From assembly GCA_034231615.1 (NCBI GenBank), contig CM067309.1:24729965-24793964 (forward strand): a DNA stretch of 64,000 nt, read 5' to 3'. Made by a program: the position numbers and the translations under genes. Shown here in pieces: positions 45,940 through 56,911 of this stretch; the first letter of the stretch is position 1, and every line of letters begins with the position of its first letter. The notes beneath the pieces were generated by a model. The model was not told the DNA's origin. It saw only the letters and a program-made list of their open reading frames with translations, and searched no databases. The stretch is from Meghimatium bilineatum (Eukaryota; Mollusca; Gastropoda; Stylommatophora; Philomycidae).

Positions 45940-46290
45940 TCATAACACCAAAAGCTTTCATGAATTATATGGTTTACTTCTGTCAACCATCATATCATAA
46001 CACCAATAGTTTCAATGAACTGTATGATTTACTTCTGTCAACCATCAGATCACCAATAGTTTCAATGAACTGTATGATTTACTTCTGTCAACCATCAGAT
46101 CACCAATAGTTTCAATGAACTGTATGATTTACTTCTGTCAACCAACATATCATATCACCAATAGTTTCAATGAACTGTATGATTTACTTCTGTCAACCAA
46201 CATATTATATCACGAATAGTGTCAATGAACTGTATGATTTACTTCTGTCAACCAACATATTATATCACCAATAGTTTCAATGAACTGTAT
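45940..46290. repeat. 50-bp tandem repeat, about seven copies
   Basis: The unit joins atgatttacttctgtcaacc, atcagatcaccaatagtttc and aatgaactgt. Further units lie at 46768-46920 beyond an RTE insertion, so one array was split. Confidence 0.9.
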
Positions 46291-46291
46291 G

Positions 46292-46765
46292 ATTAATATC
46301 TAAACAAATTACAAACAAGTTAATAATGAGAATTATAAAATGCTACATCTATTCCATATTAATGGCTCAGAAACATGGACACTAAATAAACAATTAGAAG
46401 ACAAAATTGATGCCTTTGAGATGTGGGTATATAGAAGAATAGGGAGAAAATCATGGAAAGAAAAAACAAATAAAGAGGTGATAAAGACACTTAATATGAA
46501 GAAAGAACTACTAAGAGAAATAAAAATCAGGCAAATAAAATACTTTGGACACATTAAAAGACATGACACCCTATTGAAGACCTTACTTGAGGGTAAAGTC
46601 AAAGGGAAGCGAGCAATAGGTAGGCAGAGAAACAAGTGGGAGAGTAACATTACACGATGGACAGGTTAGTCTATCAGAGTGTACCACCAAGAGAAGAGAC
46701 AGGAGATGTTGGAGATACGTTGCAGCCAACCTTCGTTGCGGAGACGGCACTTGATGATGATGATG
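46292..46765 (+). mobile_element. RTE-like family A, 3' copy in the 50-bp array
   Basis: A 109-codon open stretch reads NGSETWTLNKQLEDKIDAFE, MWVYRRIGRKSWKEKTNKEV and IKYFGHIKRHDTLLKTLLEG, ending at ITRWTG. The 3' end is ggcacttgatgatgatgatg. TATGATT occurs at both edges and may be the target duplication. This is one of the youngest-looking family A fragments. Confidence 0.85.
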
Positions 46766-46929
46766 CCATATGATTTACTTCTGTCAACCATTAGATCAAA
46801 GCACGAACAGTCTCAATTAATTATATGATTGATTTCTTCCTTCAACCATTACACCATAGCACCAATGAAATGTATCCTACAACAGTATCATTTACTTCTG
46901 TCATCCATCACATCATGTAGACACTTTCA

Positions 46930-47225
46930 GGATTGACATCCTTCCATAGCATACTATTTCTATCTTTTCTTCTGTTTTATCTCACACTAACTCCTTGTGC
47001 AGGAGGCTGTCTCATATTATCTTTTTCTATCTTTTCTTCTGTTTTATCTTACACTAACTCCTTGTGCAGGAGGCTGTCTCATATTATCTTTTTCTATCTT
47101 TTCTTCTGTTTTATCTTACACAATCTTCTTGTGCAGGAGGCTGTCTCATATTATCTATTTCTATCTTTTCTTCTGTTTTATCTTACACTAACGCCTTGTG
47201 CAGGAGGCTGTCTAATATTATCAAA
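46930..47225. repeat. 67-bp tandem repeat, four copies
   Basis: The unit holds tctatcttttcttctgtttt, atcttacactaactccttgt and gcaggaggctgtctcatatt at. It lies about 100 bp beyond the donor side of the 47331-47421 exon. Confidence 0.9.
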
Positions 47226-47330
47226 GTTGTAACTGTGTGCACTCCTCTGTTTAGTCCCATTATTTTCTATTTTAATTGTTAGCTGGCAATGGCTTGAAAT
47301 ATCTAACATATATGGAAGAGAGAAACAAAC

Positions 47331-47421
47331 CTGTTAGTTCCTCTCCATCTTTGATAACCGTGGCAAAACCAAAATCTGAGACTTTGATGTTGAGGTTATC
47401 ATCAAGAAGAATGTTTTCTGG
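47331..47421 (-). CDS. PHKG: PHKG exon: PENILL and DFG motifs
   Basis: The 91-nt exon has 30 codons and one extra base. The acceptor is gttaatatttcag and the donor GTTTGT. It reads [20 protein letters not shown] then [10 protein letters not shown]. The asparagine of the catalytic loop (PEN) and the magnesium-binding DFG are present. The phrase ILLDDN.NIK..DFGF is close to all known PHKG proteins. The donor lacks the common A at position +3, which is acceptable but weaker than the other donors of this gene. Confidence 0.95.
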
Positions 47422-47429
47422 CTGAAATA

Positions 47430-47645
47430 TTAACATTTTAGTCACACATCAACAGAGATATTAACATTTTAGTCACACATCAACAGAGATATTAACATTT
47501 TAGTCACACATCAACAGAGATATCAACATTATAACACACATCAACAGAGATATCAACATTATAACACACATCAACAAAGGTTATCAACATTATAACATAC
47601 ATCAACATTATAACACACAGCAACAGAGGTATCAAAATTATAGCA
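47430..47645. repeat. 31-bp tandem repeat, about six copies
   Basis: The unit is aacattttagtcacacatca plus acagagatatt, with later copies shortened. It starts next to the acceptor of the 47331-47421 exon and includes its gatattaac words. Confidence 0.8.
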
Positions 47646-47649
47646 CACA

Positions 47650-47925
47650 TCAAGACTATAACAGAAAAACATTAAAACTCAGGCAAATAAAATATTTTGG
47701 ACATATTAAAAGACATGACACTTTATTGAAGACCTTACTTGAGGGTAAAGTCAAAGGGAAATGAGCAAGAGGTAGACAGAGATACAAGTGGGAGAGTAAC
47801 ATCACAAGATGGACAGGTTACAGTCTAGCAGAGTGCACCACTAAAACAAGAGACAAGGGATGTTGAAGATCTGTTGTAGCCAACCTTCGTTGCGAAGATG
47901 GCACTTGATGATGATGATGATGAAC
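47650..47925 (+). mobile_element. RTE-like family A, 3' scrap
   Basis: It runs from aggcaaataaaatattttgg to cacttgatgatgatgatgat and matches 46520-46765 (IKYFGHIKRHDT..LLEGKVK). Confidence 0.82.
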
Positions 47926-47934
47926 ATTAAAAAG

Positions 47935-48055
47935 TCACCAACCAACAGAAATAACATTACAAAGTCACCAACCAACAGAAATAACATTACAAAGTCACCA
48001 ACCAACAGAAATAACATTACAAAGTCACCAACCAACAGAAATAACATTACAAATC
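47935..48055. repeat. 30-bp tandem repeat, four copies
   Basis: The unit is aacattacaaagtcaccaac plus caacagaaat, in four near-perfect copies. It may continue the 31-bp array beyond the retrotransposon scrap, since both units share aacatt and caacaga. Confidence 0.88.
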
Positions 48056-48240
48056 AAACAGTTGAGGTAATAAATGAGATTAAAATATGTTGAGTAAAGC
48101 ATAATTGTGCAGGAATAAATCTCAGTAGACAAGAACTCCGTCATGTATACAACAACCAATATGAGCAAAGTATATGGTGGTGACGATGTTCCTCTTTTGT
48201 AAACGAGGATGAACTTGGCATTGAACAAGGTCAAGTTGGG

Positions 48241-48470
48241 TTAGATTTGCTTGTGAGTCCTTAGATGGCTTTGTCCCACCCAGTCTCTGAAATCTCCATA
48301 TATCTTTTGAATCATCTGCACTGTTCCACTCTGTTCAAAAATATTAATATCCACATTGATCTGCTGACCATGCATAGTCAAGAGTAGACAGTCAAGAGCT
48401 GTGGTTTCTGAAGAGCTTGGGACAATCCTGCAGCGCCTGAGAAATGTCTTCAAATAGTCCTTGAAACATG
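48241..48470 (-). other. Unexplained open segment
   Basis: The minus strand is open for about 70 codons outside any array: DYLKTFLRRCRIVPSSSETT, ALDCLLLTMHGQQINVDINI and FEQSGTVQMIQKIYGDFRDW. It has ordinary protein composition and lies in the intron between PHKG exons. I do not recognise the family. It may be a fragment of a transposon protein. No start codon is tied to it, because the frame runs back into the 24-bp array. Confidence 0.35.
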
Positions 48471-48474
48471 TATG

Positions 48475-49190
48475 AACTAATGTAAGTAATGTTGCAAGAA
48501 CTAATGTAAGTAACATTGCAAGAACTACTGTGGGTGACATTGCAAGAACTAATGTGAGTAATATTGCAGGAACTAATGTAAGTAATATTACAAGAACTAA
48601 TCTGAGTAATACATCAATAACTAATGTGAGTAAGACAGCAAAAACTAATGAGAGTAATGCAGCAAGAACTCATGCAATATTGCAAGAACTAATGTAACTA
48701 ATACTGCAAGAACTAATGTAATATTGCAAGAACTAATGTGACTAATACTGCAAGAACTAATATAATATTTCAAGAATTAATGTGAGTAATATCGCAAGAA
48801 CTAATGTAAGTAATACTGCAAGAACTAATGTAGGTAATACTGCAAGAACTAATGTAATATTGAAAGAAGTAATGTTAGTAATATTGCAAAAACTAATGTA
48901 ATATTGCAAGAAATTATGTGGAAAATGCTGCAAAAACTAATGGGGTTTAATACTGAAAGAACTAATGCTGGTAATATTTCGAGAACTAATATTGGTAATA
49001 TTGCAAGAACTAATGTGAGTAATACTAAAAGAACTAATGTAATATTGCAAGAACCAATGTAATAGTGCAAGAACTAATGTGAGTACTATTGCAAGAACTA
49101 ATGTCAGTAATAGTGCAAGAACTAAAGTGAGTAGTATTGCAAGAATTAATGTGAATGATGCACAAAGATACTAAAACATGCAATATATGC
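48475..49190. repeat. 24-bp tandem repeat, about 30 degenerate copies
   Basis: The unit is aactaatgtaagtaatattg plus caag, with frequent indels. It is the most diverged of the long arrays here. Confidence 0.88.
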
Positions 49191-49199
49191 AGAACTATG

Positions 49200-49400
49200 T
49201 AGAGAGGAACAAATTTATGTAGCTTATTAGTTAGCAGGTCATCCTCGTTGCACAAAGGATGTATCCATAGGTGATCCAATCTCTGATTATGTATATCCAC
49301 AATTAAATGACAACTGATAATTCCACTTTCTGTTGATAAAGATTCTTCTTCATCCAAAATTATTGGGTGAATATTATATTTAAAAATATTGCAATATTGA
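49200..49400 (-). mobile_element. RNase H-type element, 3' scrap
   Basis: The minus strand reads QRLDHLWIHPLCNEDDLLTN, aligned with RSEHLWTFQECNEDDPTTN of the 22950-24080 element, and ends in ttagttagc, its ACTA-type tail in reverse. Confidence 0.65.
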
Positions 49401-49649
49401 TACATGTGGGTCAAAATAATACTGGCCTGTATAATGTATCTGAATCTGGTGCGGATGTGTTTCTGTAGAATGTATTAAACAGAAAGTGCAGATGACGTAA
49501 TAATCTCTTGTGGTGTTTTTTGTGGTCTGTGTAGGACACAGAATGGCAGGTTTATTCATGTGAAGAAATGTGTTTAATAAGAATTAACAAAAGAACAAAA
49601 CAATCACACACTAATCTTTCGTGTGAACAGTTGCTAGCTGTTAAATGCA

Positions 49650-49800
49650 GTTCCCCAACGAGGCCAACTACTGGAAGTGAAGATTGGTCAGGTCATCCCC
49701 TATATCAAACAGGACCACACTCTTGCCCAAGAAATCATGGGGTGCTGAAGTCAGAGATACCAAGCTGAGAGGTGCACCACCAACCATGGTATCATACAGC
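49650..49800 (+). repeat. SINE-D copy
   Basis: The blocks ttccccaacgaggccaacta, caggaccacactcttgccca and gaagtcagagataccaagct are colinear with 40517-40734 and with the leader at 53756-53930. An internal stretch of about 40 bp is missing. Confidence 0.7.
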
Positions 49801-49894
49801 CTGCCAATTTAACATGTCTGCATGTCACAATTTTGCAAATGAGAAGAAGACACCATTCATGATGAAGGGGCAACATTAGAATTAGCAGATGTGT

Positions 49895-50180
49895 TATCTT
49901 CTTCTTTTTCTTTGCGTTCGTTCTTAAACTCCTGCAGATTAGCAGGATGTAGTCTGGAGAACGGAATGCGTTGTGTCATGGTTTACAGCATTGCTGCGAT
50001 ATCTGCGCCTTTCGGCCTGACACATCCAACTTCAGCATGGCTTTGGGTCATTGACCCTATATGGGATGGGACAGCCAACTCCATCCCATAACCTCCTTAG
50101 TCGCCTTTTACGACATGCATGGAAGGTAAACAGTGTTGCTATTCTTTGCTCCCCTTTCGGGCCCTGGCAACACCCGGGTG
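49895..50180 (+). repeat. SINE-B copy with extended 3' part
   Basis: It starts tctttgcgttcgttcttaaa and continues through cctgacacatccaacttcag to ccttagtcgccttttacgac atgcatgg. That last block resembles, from memory, a domain shared by many molluscan SINEs. The copy ends about cctggcaacacccgggtg. Confidence 0.65.
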
Positions 50181-50391
50181 ATAGATGTGTTATAATGTGT
50201 GGTAGAAAAATCAGAGAAATAATGACACAATCATATTAAGAATAGAATTTACACATCCCGTGTAAATTTACACATTTACACAACATGATGCAGTATGGTG
50301 TATGGTCTGTGTAATCCTTTGTAGGTGTTTGTTACGTTGTACATGTGTTGTGCACAGCCTAAATATTGTGGTTTGATCTTTGCTGTGTAGT

Positions 50392-50600
50392 CTATTTATG
50401 ATGTTGTGAATTTGGTAGGGACATGTCTACATATAACAATCTTTCTTTTGAGCCAGTGACCCAGCTTTCTGTAGTATCAATATTATAAACACTATAGATC
50501 CAGGTCCATCCGTTGTTATTTACAGTTGTATTTAGCTGTTTTAAGGTTGGTGGCAATTCTTGATTGGGGTATACTTGCTCCCTTTGAAGAAGAAGAATTA
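50392..50600 (-). other. Unexplained open segment
   Basis: The minus strand reads EQVYPNQELPPTLKQLNTTV, then NNNGWTWIYSVYNIDTTESW and VTGSKERLLYVDMSLPNSQH. It looks like protein-coding sequence but matches no family I know. It sits in the intron downstream of the HRDLK exon. There is no clear acceptor or donor around it. Confidence 0.3.
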
Positions 50601-50816
50601 GTAGATATGTTTGTAATGTGTAGAGGAACAATAAAATAAAATAATTATGCAATAATATTAAGGGTACACATTTATTTTCTCCCAACATGAAATGACAACA
50701 CATTCTATGGAAACCTGTGCATGCCACATTCTGATGTATTTTACAGGCCGTTATTATTTTGTTGCACATGCACAACAAGAACTAATGTGATCTGAGATAC
50801 CCAGACTGACTCTTAC

Positions 50817-50889
50817 CTTAAGGTCTCTATGAACAATGTTCTTGGCATGAAAGAAAACAACTGCTTCTAGAAGTTGTTTCATAATTGTT
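50817..50889 (-). CDS. PHKG: PHKG exon: catalytic loop HRDLK
   Basis: The 73-nt exon (one base then 24 codons) has acceptor tgtgtactgttcccag and donor GTAAGA. It reads TIMKQLLEAVVFFHAKNIVH and ends RDLK. The HRD aspartate is the catalytic base and the lysine two residues on contacts ATP phosphate. The splice directly after HRDLK, with PEN in the next exon, is the arrangement I recall for vertebrate PHKG genes. Confidence 0.95.
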
Positions 50890-51054
50890 CTGGGAACAGT
50901 ACACAATAGAAAAAGCATTTGAGTCAAATCACAGTAGAATTGAAGGTTATTGATGTTATTTGATGTTAGTTCACCAGTTCAAAAGTCATAGCATAATGAA
51001 CAATCTTTATAATATAGAGAAATCACATGAATATGATCAAACATAAGATATTTG

Positions 51055-51245
51055 ATCAAACATAAATACGGTCAAAACTTGCATCAGGTCACAGAGGTAA
51101 AACTAGCTTAAGATCACAGCACTCAAAACTAGCATAAGGTCGCCGAGGTCAAACTTAGCATCAAGATCACTAAGGTCAAAACTAGCATCAGGTCACAAAG
51201 GTTAAAACTAGCATCAGGTCACAGTTCAAAACTACCACAACTATT
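51055..51245. repeat. 26-bp tandem repeat, about seven copies
   Basis: The unit is aaaactagcatcaggtcaca plus aaggtc, with variants. Confidence 0.85.
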
Positions 51246-52149
51246 ACAGATTTTCTATATTAATACGGATTTACAGTAATATGTAACTCACATGCACGTA
51301 TTGACGGGCCCATTTATAAAAAACAAAAGCACCAAAAACAAAATGTATAGGAAGTGTATCATCAGTATGTATCCATCAACCCAGCTTTTTTTGACTAGTG
51401 ATTTTCTAGGCAATATAAATACATTCAATAGTTTGCCATTTTTTTCTGAAAGGTCCTGATGCAAAGTTAATGTGGCAGAGTTGGAACTCTGTATCTTGGC
51501 CATTACAGATGCGCTCTATACCACATACAAAATTTAATGCAGATTACAGTACAGTAGCAAACTTGAACAGACAAAAAAAATGAAAGGCATAATATATGGT
51601 TCCAACACATGCACTTCAGCTTCAGGTAGGTTTCTTGCAAAGTGAATTCAACTTCACACAAACACTGTTGAAGCATGTAAAGTCTGCACCAATGTTGCCA
51701 GATTAAAATTGTGATTCTTAGTCAGACAATAAAAAAAAAACCAGAAAAAAATGTCCAACAAGATGACCTTCATTTTTCATTCCTGCTTCATTGAAATGAA
51801 CTCTGATCATACTTAACACTCTACTACATGCTATGATTTTATAACATTTTGCATCTAGGATTCTTTATTACATTAAATTGTTCTTATATTTGACAGAGAG
51901 TATTGTCTTTTATTTTTCTTATTTTTTTATGTAAATTGTGATAGATTTCAAATATTCGCACTCAAAGAGCTGTTGTGGATGACAATCCTGTTTCCAAATT
52001 GTTCTAAGTTTATTGTTTTTGGACATATTTTACTCCATTTTTACCATAATGGAACCATATTTTACTCCACTTTTACTACAGGCTTAAGTAAAACCAGTTA
52101 GCATTTCTGAAGCACAATTATTATTATTCACACAGAAATCTCATTTTCC
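51246..52149. other. Intron sequence without recognised feature
   Basis: AT-rich sequence with no array or coding segment that I can support. Confidence 0.4.
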
Positions 52150-53115
52150 TTTATATAAATAGTAGATAGTAAGTTAGTTAGTTTGTTCCTTTTGGTGCCA
52201 AGGGCGACATATAGGGCAGGAAGTTATTTTTCTCCATACCATGTGGTTCACTGCAAGTTTTTGTAGTTCTTGGATGGTGTTAATACCTATTGTCATTGCC
52301 TCGTTCTTGATTGCTCTTTGTAGTGTTGTCCTGGGTCTTCACGTTTTTGCTTTATCTGGTTGCAGACCATAATAGAGCGTGGTGGAAAAGTCTGCTTCTC
52401 TGACCTAAGCACATGACCTAAATACTGCCATCGTTTTCTAATTATAGTTGACACATATTCTTGTTTTGATAGATCTCTTATTGATTCATTGGTGACAAAT
52501 ATTTTCCAATCCATGTTCAGGATTTTTTGTAGACATTTTTTATCTAAAATTTATCTCGTCTTTTTTCTATGGCTTGAGTGGATTTCCAGCTCTCATATCC
52601 AAGTGTTACTACAGGGATCACTCAGTAATTGAAAAGTTTGATCTTGTTATGTGTCTTTAAGGATTTTGTTGTGCAGATGTTAACTAGTTTAATGAAGGCA
52701 CATGCTGTAAGAGCAATGCATGTCATTATTTCTTTTGTTGCATCTCCATAATTTGATATTTTACTTCTTAGGTAGATAAAGTTTTTGGCTTGTCAATTAC
52801 TTGATTGTTTAATTTCACAACTCCTGTCGTACTGGTAAAATCCATGAATTTTGTTTTCTTTGTATTAATCTGTAAGCCTATATCTGCGATACTATGTAGT
52901 TGAGTTATTTGTTCTTGAGCATGTGCATATGTTGTACTCATTAGGGTGATATCATTTGTAAAGTCAAAATCTACTAATGACTTGCCATGGGTAATCCCCC
53001 ATGACAATTTGTGAATGTTTACACATGACCCAATCAAATACTATGCCAAATAGCATTGGTGACATGACACAGCTCTGTTTTATTCTGGATTTAACTGTAA
53101 ACTATTCTGAATCAT
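52150..53115 (-). mobile_element. RTE-like RT C-terminal half
   Basis: The minus strand reads GKSLVDFDFTNDITLMSTTY (catalytic FADD decayed to FTND), then GLQINTKKTKFMDF, and after a gap MDWKIFVTNESIRDLSKQEY and RWQYLGHVLRSEKQTFPPRS. The order matches the RT palm, KTK block and GH.LR block of RTE-like elements. Stops separate the pieces. Confidence 0.78.
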
Positions 53116-53638
53116 CTGTTTCAGATCTAACACAGAGTAAAGCTTCTGAATAGAAGGGCTTATTATGGTGATATTAGTAAGTTACTTTTGTGAAATTAAT
53201 TTTTAAGAAGCCAATAAAATTTGAATAAGATACATCAACTCTGATTATAACAAACTTTTCAAAAAGCAAGATTTAAATTACTGAATTAAAATGAATTAGT
53301 GTGGCAACACTGATAACAAATTAAAATATACCATCTCATGCAATGAAATTGTGTTTGTGAATACACACCCCAAACACATGATAGGCCTGTGCTTAGGACT
53401 TTCCTACATTCTGTTAATAGTAACCCTGACACTAACCTTTCCTATGGGTCAAATACATAGGCGTCAACTAGTACAGATTTTTTGTAATGATTCGGATTTC
53501 GCAAACCCCCCCCCCTTGCAAAAATAGGTTATCTGGTTATCTGATGTTACATCTTCAATAATTACTACTTGTGCTGACTTTTTTATATGACACGAACGTA
53601 CTGAGCGTATTGATGAGAGACTTTTAAAAAAAAGAAAA
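53116..53638. other. Intron sequence without recognised feature
   Basis: No gene or array. A ccccccccc run lies at 53507-53515. Confidence 0.4.
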
Positions 53639-53755
53639 TACTGTTATCCCTCTCTACTTCACGGTTCATTTATCCTGGCCTCAGTACATCGCAGATTTCT
53701 AAAAAATATTTACTATGTACACTTTAGTTACATCTACGTATGTTACACACACACG

Positions 53756-56700
53756 TCCCCATCGAGGCCAGAACCTTGAAGTGGTGATGGGGCTTAGTTC
53801 AGCCATCAGAGGCTGGAAACTAAGACTGGTCGGGCACTCCCACTCGAGCAGGACCATAGTCCGGCCCAAGTAAGCAGAGTGCTGAAGACGGAGGCAACCA
53901 GCCAAAAGGCGCACAGATAATCAGGTTGCCACGCATAAAACACAATGGAAACAGCATTTAACCAGTGTTCTAGCTAAGGACATGAACTTGGACAAAGACA
54001 TCAATAGAGCAGTGAGTGAATTTAATAGATGTATACTACATGCTGCTAGTAAAACCATACCCAGGGGGGCACGCAAAAACTACAAACCCTACTGGAATGA
54101 TGAACTGGAAAAGCTGCAAAATGAGATGGAAACATCTAGAAAGCAGGCTGAGAACAGACCTAGCCAAGAACATCACAACAAATATCAGCAAACAAAGGCT
54201 AAATTTCAAAGAGCCAAGTTACAAGCCAGACGGAACAGCTGGAAAGAAAAAACAGAGTCGCTGAACCTAGAAAGAGATACTAGGAAATTATGGAAACTTG
54301 TAAAACAACTAAATGATGAAGGTACAGGGAGAAATACCAGGATCACACTTTATAAAGATAAAAACATTTTAACAGGTAAACATGCAGCTGATTACTTTGC
54401 AGATTCCTTTGCAGAAGACAATAACGTCAAAGTCAGCCCAGACAAACAACAGGAGGTTCGAGCGAACCAGCAAAACATTGGACAAGACGAACCTATACCT
54501 GAAGTCATGGAGGCACCAATCACAATGAGAGAACTGGAGCATGCAATATCCAAATTGAAAATGAAAAAGTCCCCTGGAGCTGATGGAGTGTCCAATGAAA
54601 TGATTAGAAACCTGGGAATTGCAGCAAGAGCAAAGCTGCTGCAAATCTTTAACACAAGCTGGTCCACAGGTAATGTACCACAGGCATGGAGAGAAGCAAT
54701 AATGATACCTCTCCTCAAATCAGGAAAAGATGGCAACACAGTCTCCAACTACAGGCCCATCAGCCTCACAAGCTGTCTATGCAAAACAATGGAACGCATT
54801 ATCAATCTTAGGATGCAGTGGTACCTTGAAAGTGAAAACCTTCTGGTATCACAGCAAGCAGGTTTCAGACAGTGCTACTCTACTGAAGATCAGGCAACCT
54901 ACCTCTCCCAAGAGATTGAGGATGCCTTCCAAGATAAGAAACTGGTACTAGCAGCATGGATAGACCTCAGGAAAGCATTTGATAAGGTCTGGAAAGAAGG
55001 GCTCCTAAAGAAATTGCGAAATTGCAGGGTTAGCTCAAGAATGTACAAATGGGTAAAAGCATACCTGCATAATAGAAGAGCCAGGGTACAATTAGATGGT
55101 CGCAAAAGCAAGAAAGTCCTACTGCGTCATGGAGTCCCCCAGGGAGGAGTCCTGTCACCCACACTTTTCTTGGTTTACATCAATGACCTAGTTGCTGAAC
55201 TACCACACGGGATCAAAGTGGCAATGTATGCTGACGACCTGGTGATCTGGTGCACGGAAGAACATGCGACAGTGGCCACTAAACAAATACAAAGAGCTAT
55301 CGATGCCCTAACCTTATGGGCAAATAGATGGTGTGTCAGCATTAACACAGATAAGTGCAGCACTACACTCTTTACCCTCTCACCAAAACAAAAAGCCGGT
55401 CATATCAAGATAGACGGAGAGCTCTTGAAAGAAGACAAACAACCAACATACCTCGGAATTACTTTTGATGATAAGCTGACATGGAAGCAGCACATAAACA
55501 AAGCAACAACAAAAGCCAGGAGGAAGTTAGCTATCCTGAGAAAACTAAGTGGAACCACATGGGGAGCCAGTGGGAATATACTCAGTAAAGTTTACCAGCA
55601 AGGCATAAGACCACACCTGGAATATGGTTCAGCTGCGTGGTGTCCTGCATCAAACACCACATTACAAGATCTAGATAAAGTGCAAAACCAGGCACTTAGA
55701 ATAATGTTGGGAGCAATGAAATCAACACCCATAGCAGAGATGCAGAAAATGGGAAGAATGCAAACACTTGGCGAACGCAGAGACACAAAAGTACTAATTC
55801 AAGCGGAAAAGTTTCAGTGTATGCCAAGTCATCCAATGAAGGAAAGATTCCAAAACCTAGCAATGGGGCGACTGAAAAGAAGCAGCTTTATCCATCAAGC
55901 TAAACGACTCCGTAGACAACTTACAGACCTACCTGAAGTTGACAGCCCCTTAAGTTATGTACCAGAACAAACCCCATGGAGTGAAAGGCATGGAATGCCA
56001 ATATACATTCAGACCCATGTGAAAGGAATACTAAGCGAGGACGAACAGAACAGTGTGCAGCGGAGGACAGTCACCCTCAGTTTCCTGGACGAGGAATATC
56101 CACAAGATATATGGGTCAGAGTATACACAGATGGGTCAGCACAGAATGCTGTGAGGAATGGAGGTGCAGGTGTATATATAGAATATCCACACAAGCCTAG
56201 AGATACAATCAGAACACCGACAGGAAAATTCTGCAATAATTATGATGCAGAAATCCAGGCAATTACTGTGGCAGCTAAAAAACTGCTGAACTCCAACTCT
56301 GACCTACAGCCTGTGGTATTCCTGACAGATGCAAGGTCAGTGCTTCAAGCTCTCCAGTCTGGAAAACTAACAGACTTGAAAAAACTACTTAGCGAATTGT
56401 CTTACCAGTATAGGGTAACCATGCAGTGGATACCCTCTCACTGTGGAATACCAGGAAATGAAAAAGCAGACCAACTGGCTAAGGAAGGTGCTGCCGAAGA
56501 TCAACCAGATATACCAATCACCTACCATCAGAAAAAACAGATGATCAAGTCAATAAGAAAGCCACAAACACCAACACAAGATGACTATCACATTATGAAC
56601 AGATCAGAACAAGTTATAATTCTACGTCTCAGAACAGGACACAACCGACTCCGCAGTCACATGTATACAAAGTTCAAGATTGGCAACACGGCCATGTGTA

Positions 56701-56911
56701 CATGTGGACAGGCAGTACAGAGTGCCAAACATATACTTCAAGAGTGTTCTGAGCATGAAACGCTGAGGCAGACATATTGGCCAGAGGAAACAACACTGGA
56801 ATCAAAGCTCTATGGGACACTGTATGAACTACAAAAGACAGTGAGTTTTATTAAGGAGACAGAATTGCAGATATAGACATGTTTCAAGTGAACGAAAGAA
56901 GAAGAAGAAGA
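53756..56911 (+). mobile_element. I/jockey-like non-LTR element with 11-bp target duplications (family 1)
   Basis: The insertion is bounded by ACACACACACG at 53745-53755 and 56912-56922. It has a 226-bp leader starting TCCCCATCGAGGCC, the 964-codon frame, and a short 3' end: the stop, gacatgtttcaagtgaac and a GAA-repeat tail. The leader resembles the short repeats at 40517-40734 and 49650-49800, so the left end may be the true 5' end of the family and the endonuclease an internal deletion. The insertion split a Tigger-like repeat. Confidence 0.8.
53982..56876 (+). CDS. Retrotransposon RT-RNase H polyprotein (964 aa, no endonuclease)
   Basis: This is the only long intact coding frame in the window. 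The first 180 residues are a basic coiled-coil-like linker (KPYWNDELEKL..). Reverse transcriptase follows: YRPISLTS near residue 256, DLRKAFDKVW near 327, GVPQGGVLSP near 384 and the catalytic YADD near 415. RNase H comes next with YTDGSA near 714, the DAEIQAI glutamate near 755, TDARS near 780 and WIPSHCGIPGNEKAD near 815. A CTCG..H....C knuckle lies near 906. RT plus RNase H places it in the I/jockey group. Those elements normally start with an APE-type endonuclease, which is absent; the frame begins in the linker that follows it. It belongs to the transposon, not the host. Confidence 0.9.
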   Translation: MNLDKDINRAVSEFNRCILHAASKTIPRGARKNYKPYWNDELEKLQNEMETSRKQAENRPSQEHHNKYQQTKAKFQRAKLQARRNSWKEKTESLNLERDTRKLWKLVKQLNDEGTGRNTRITLYKDKNILTGKHAADYFADSFAEDNNVKVSPDKQQEVRANQQNIGQDEPIPEVMEAPITMRELEHAISKLKMKKSPGADGVSNEMIRNLGIAARAKLLQIFNTSWSTGNVPQAWREAIMIPLLKSGKDGNTVSNYRPISLTSCLCKTMERIINLRMQWYLESENLLVSQQAGFRQCYSTEDQATYLSQEIEDAFQDKKLVLAAWIDLRKAFDKVWKEGLLKKLRNCRVSSRMYKWVKAYLHNRRARVQLDGRKSKKVLLRHGVPQGGVLSPTLFLVYINDLVAELPHGIKVAMYADDLVIWCTEEHATVATKQIQRAIDALTLWANRWCVSINTDKCSTTLFTLSPKQKAGHIKIDGELLKEDKQPTYLGITFDDKLTWKQHINKATTKARRKLAILRKLSGTTWGASGNILSKVYQQGIRPHLEYGSAAWCPASNTTLQDLDKVQNQALRIMLGAMKSTPIAEMQKMGRMQTLGERRDTKVLIQAEKFQCMPSHPMKERFQNLAMGRLKRSSFIHQAKRLRRQLTDLPEVDSPLSYVPEQTPWSERHGMPIYIQTHVKGILSEDEQNSVQRRTVTLSFLDEEYPQDIWVRVYTDGSAQNAVRNGGAGVYIEYPHKPRDTIRTPTGKFCNNYDAEIQAITVAAKKLLNSNSDLQPVVFLTDARSVLQALQSGKLTDLKKLLSELSYQYRVTMQWIPSHCGIPGNEKADQLAKEGAAEDQPDIPITYHQKKQMIKSIRKPQTPTQDDYHIMNRSEQVIILRLRTGHNRLRSHMYTKFKIGNTAMCTCGQAVQSAKHILQECSEHETLRQTYWPEETTLESKLYGTLYELQKTVSFIKETELQI

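Noticed and set aside
32502-50889. CaMKI/CaMKII as the identity of the kinase exons
   Set aside because: The PGYGKEVD insertion, the Glu at the activation-loop position and especially the C-terminal HWVK..NQNRAALFE exon fit PHKG and not CaMK.
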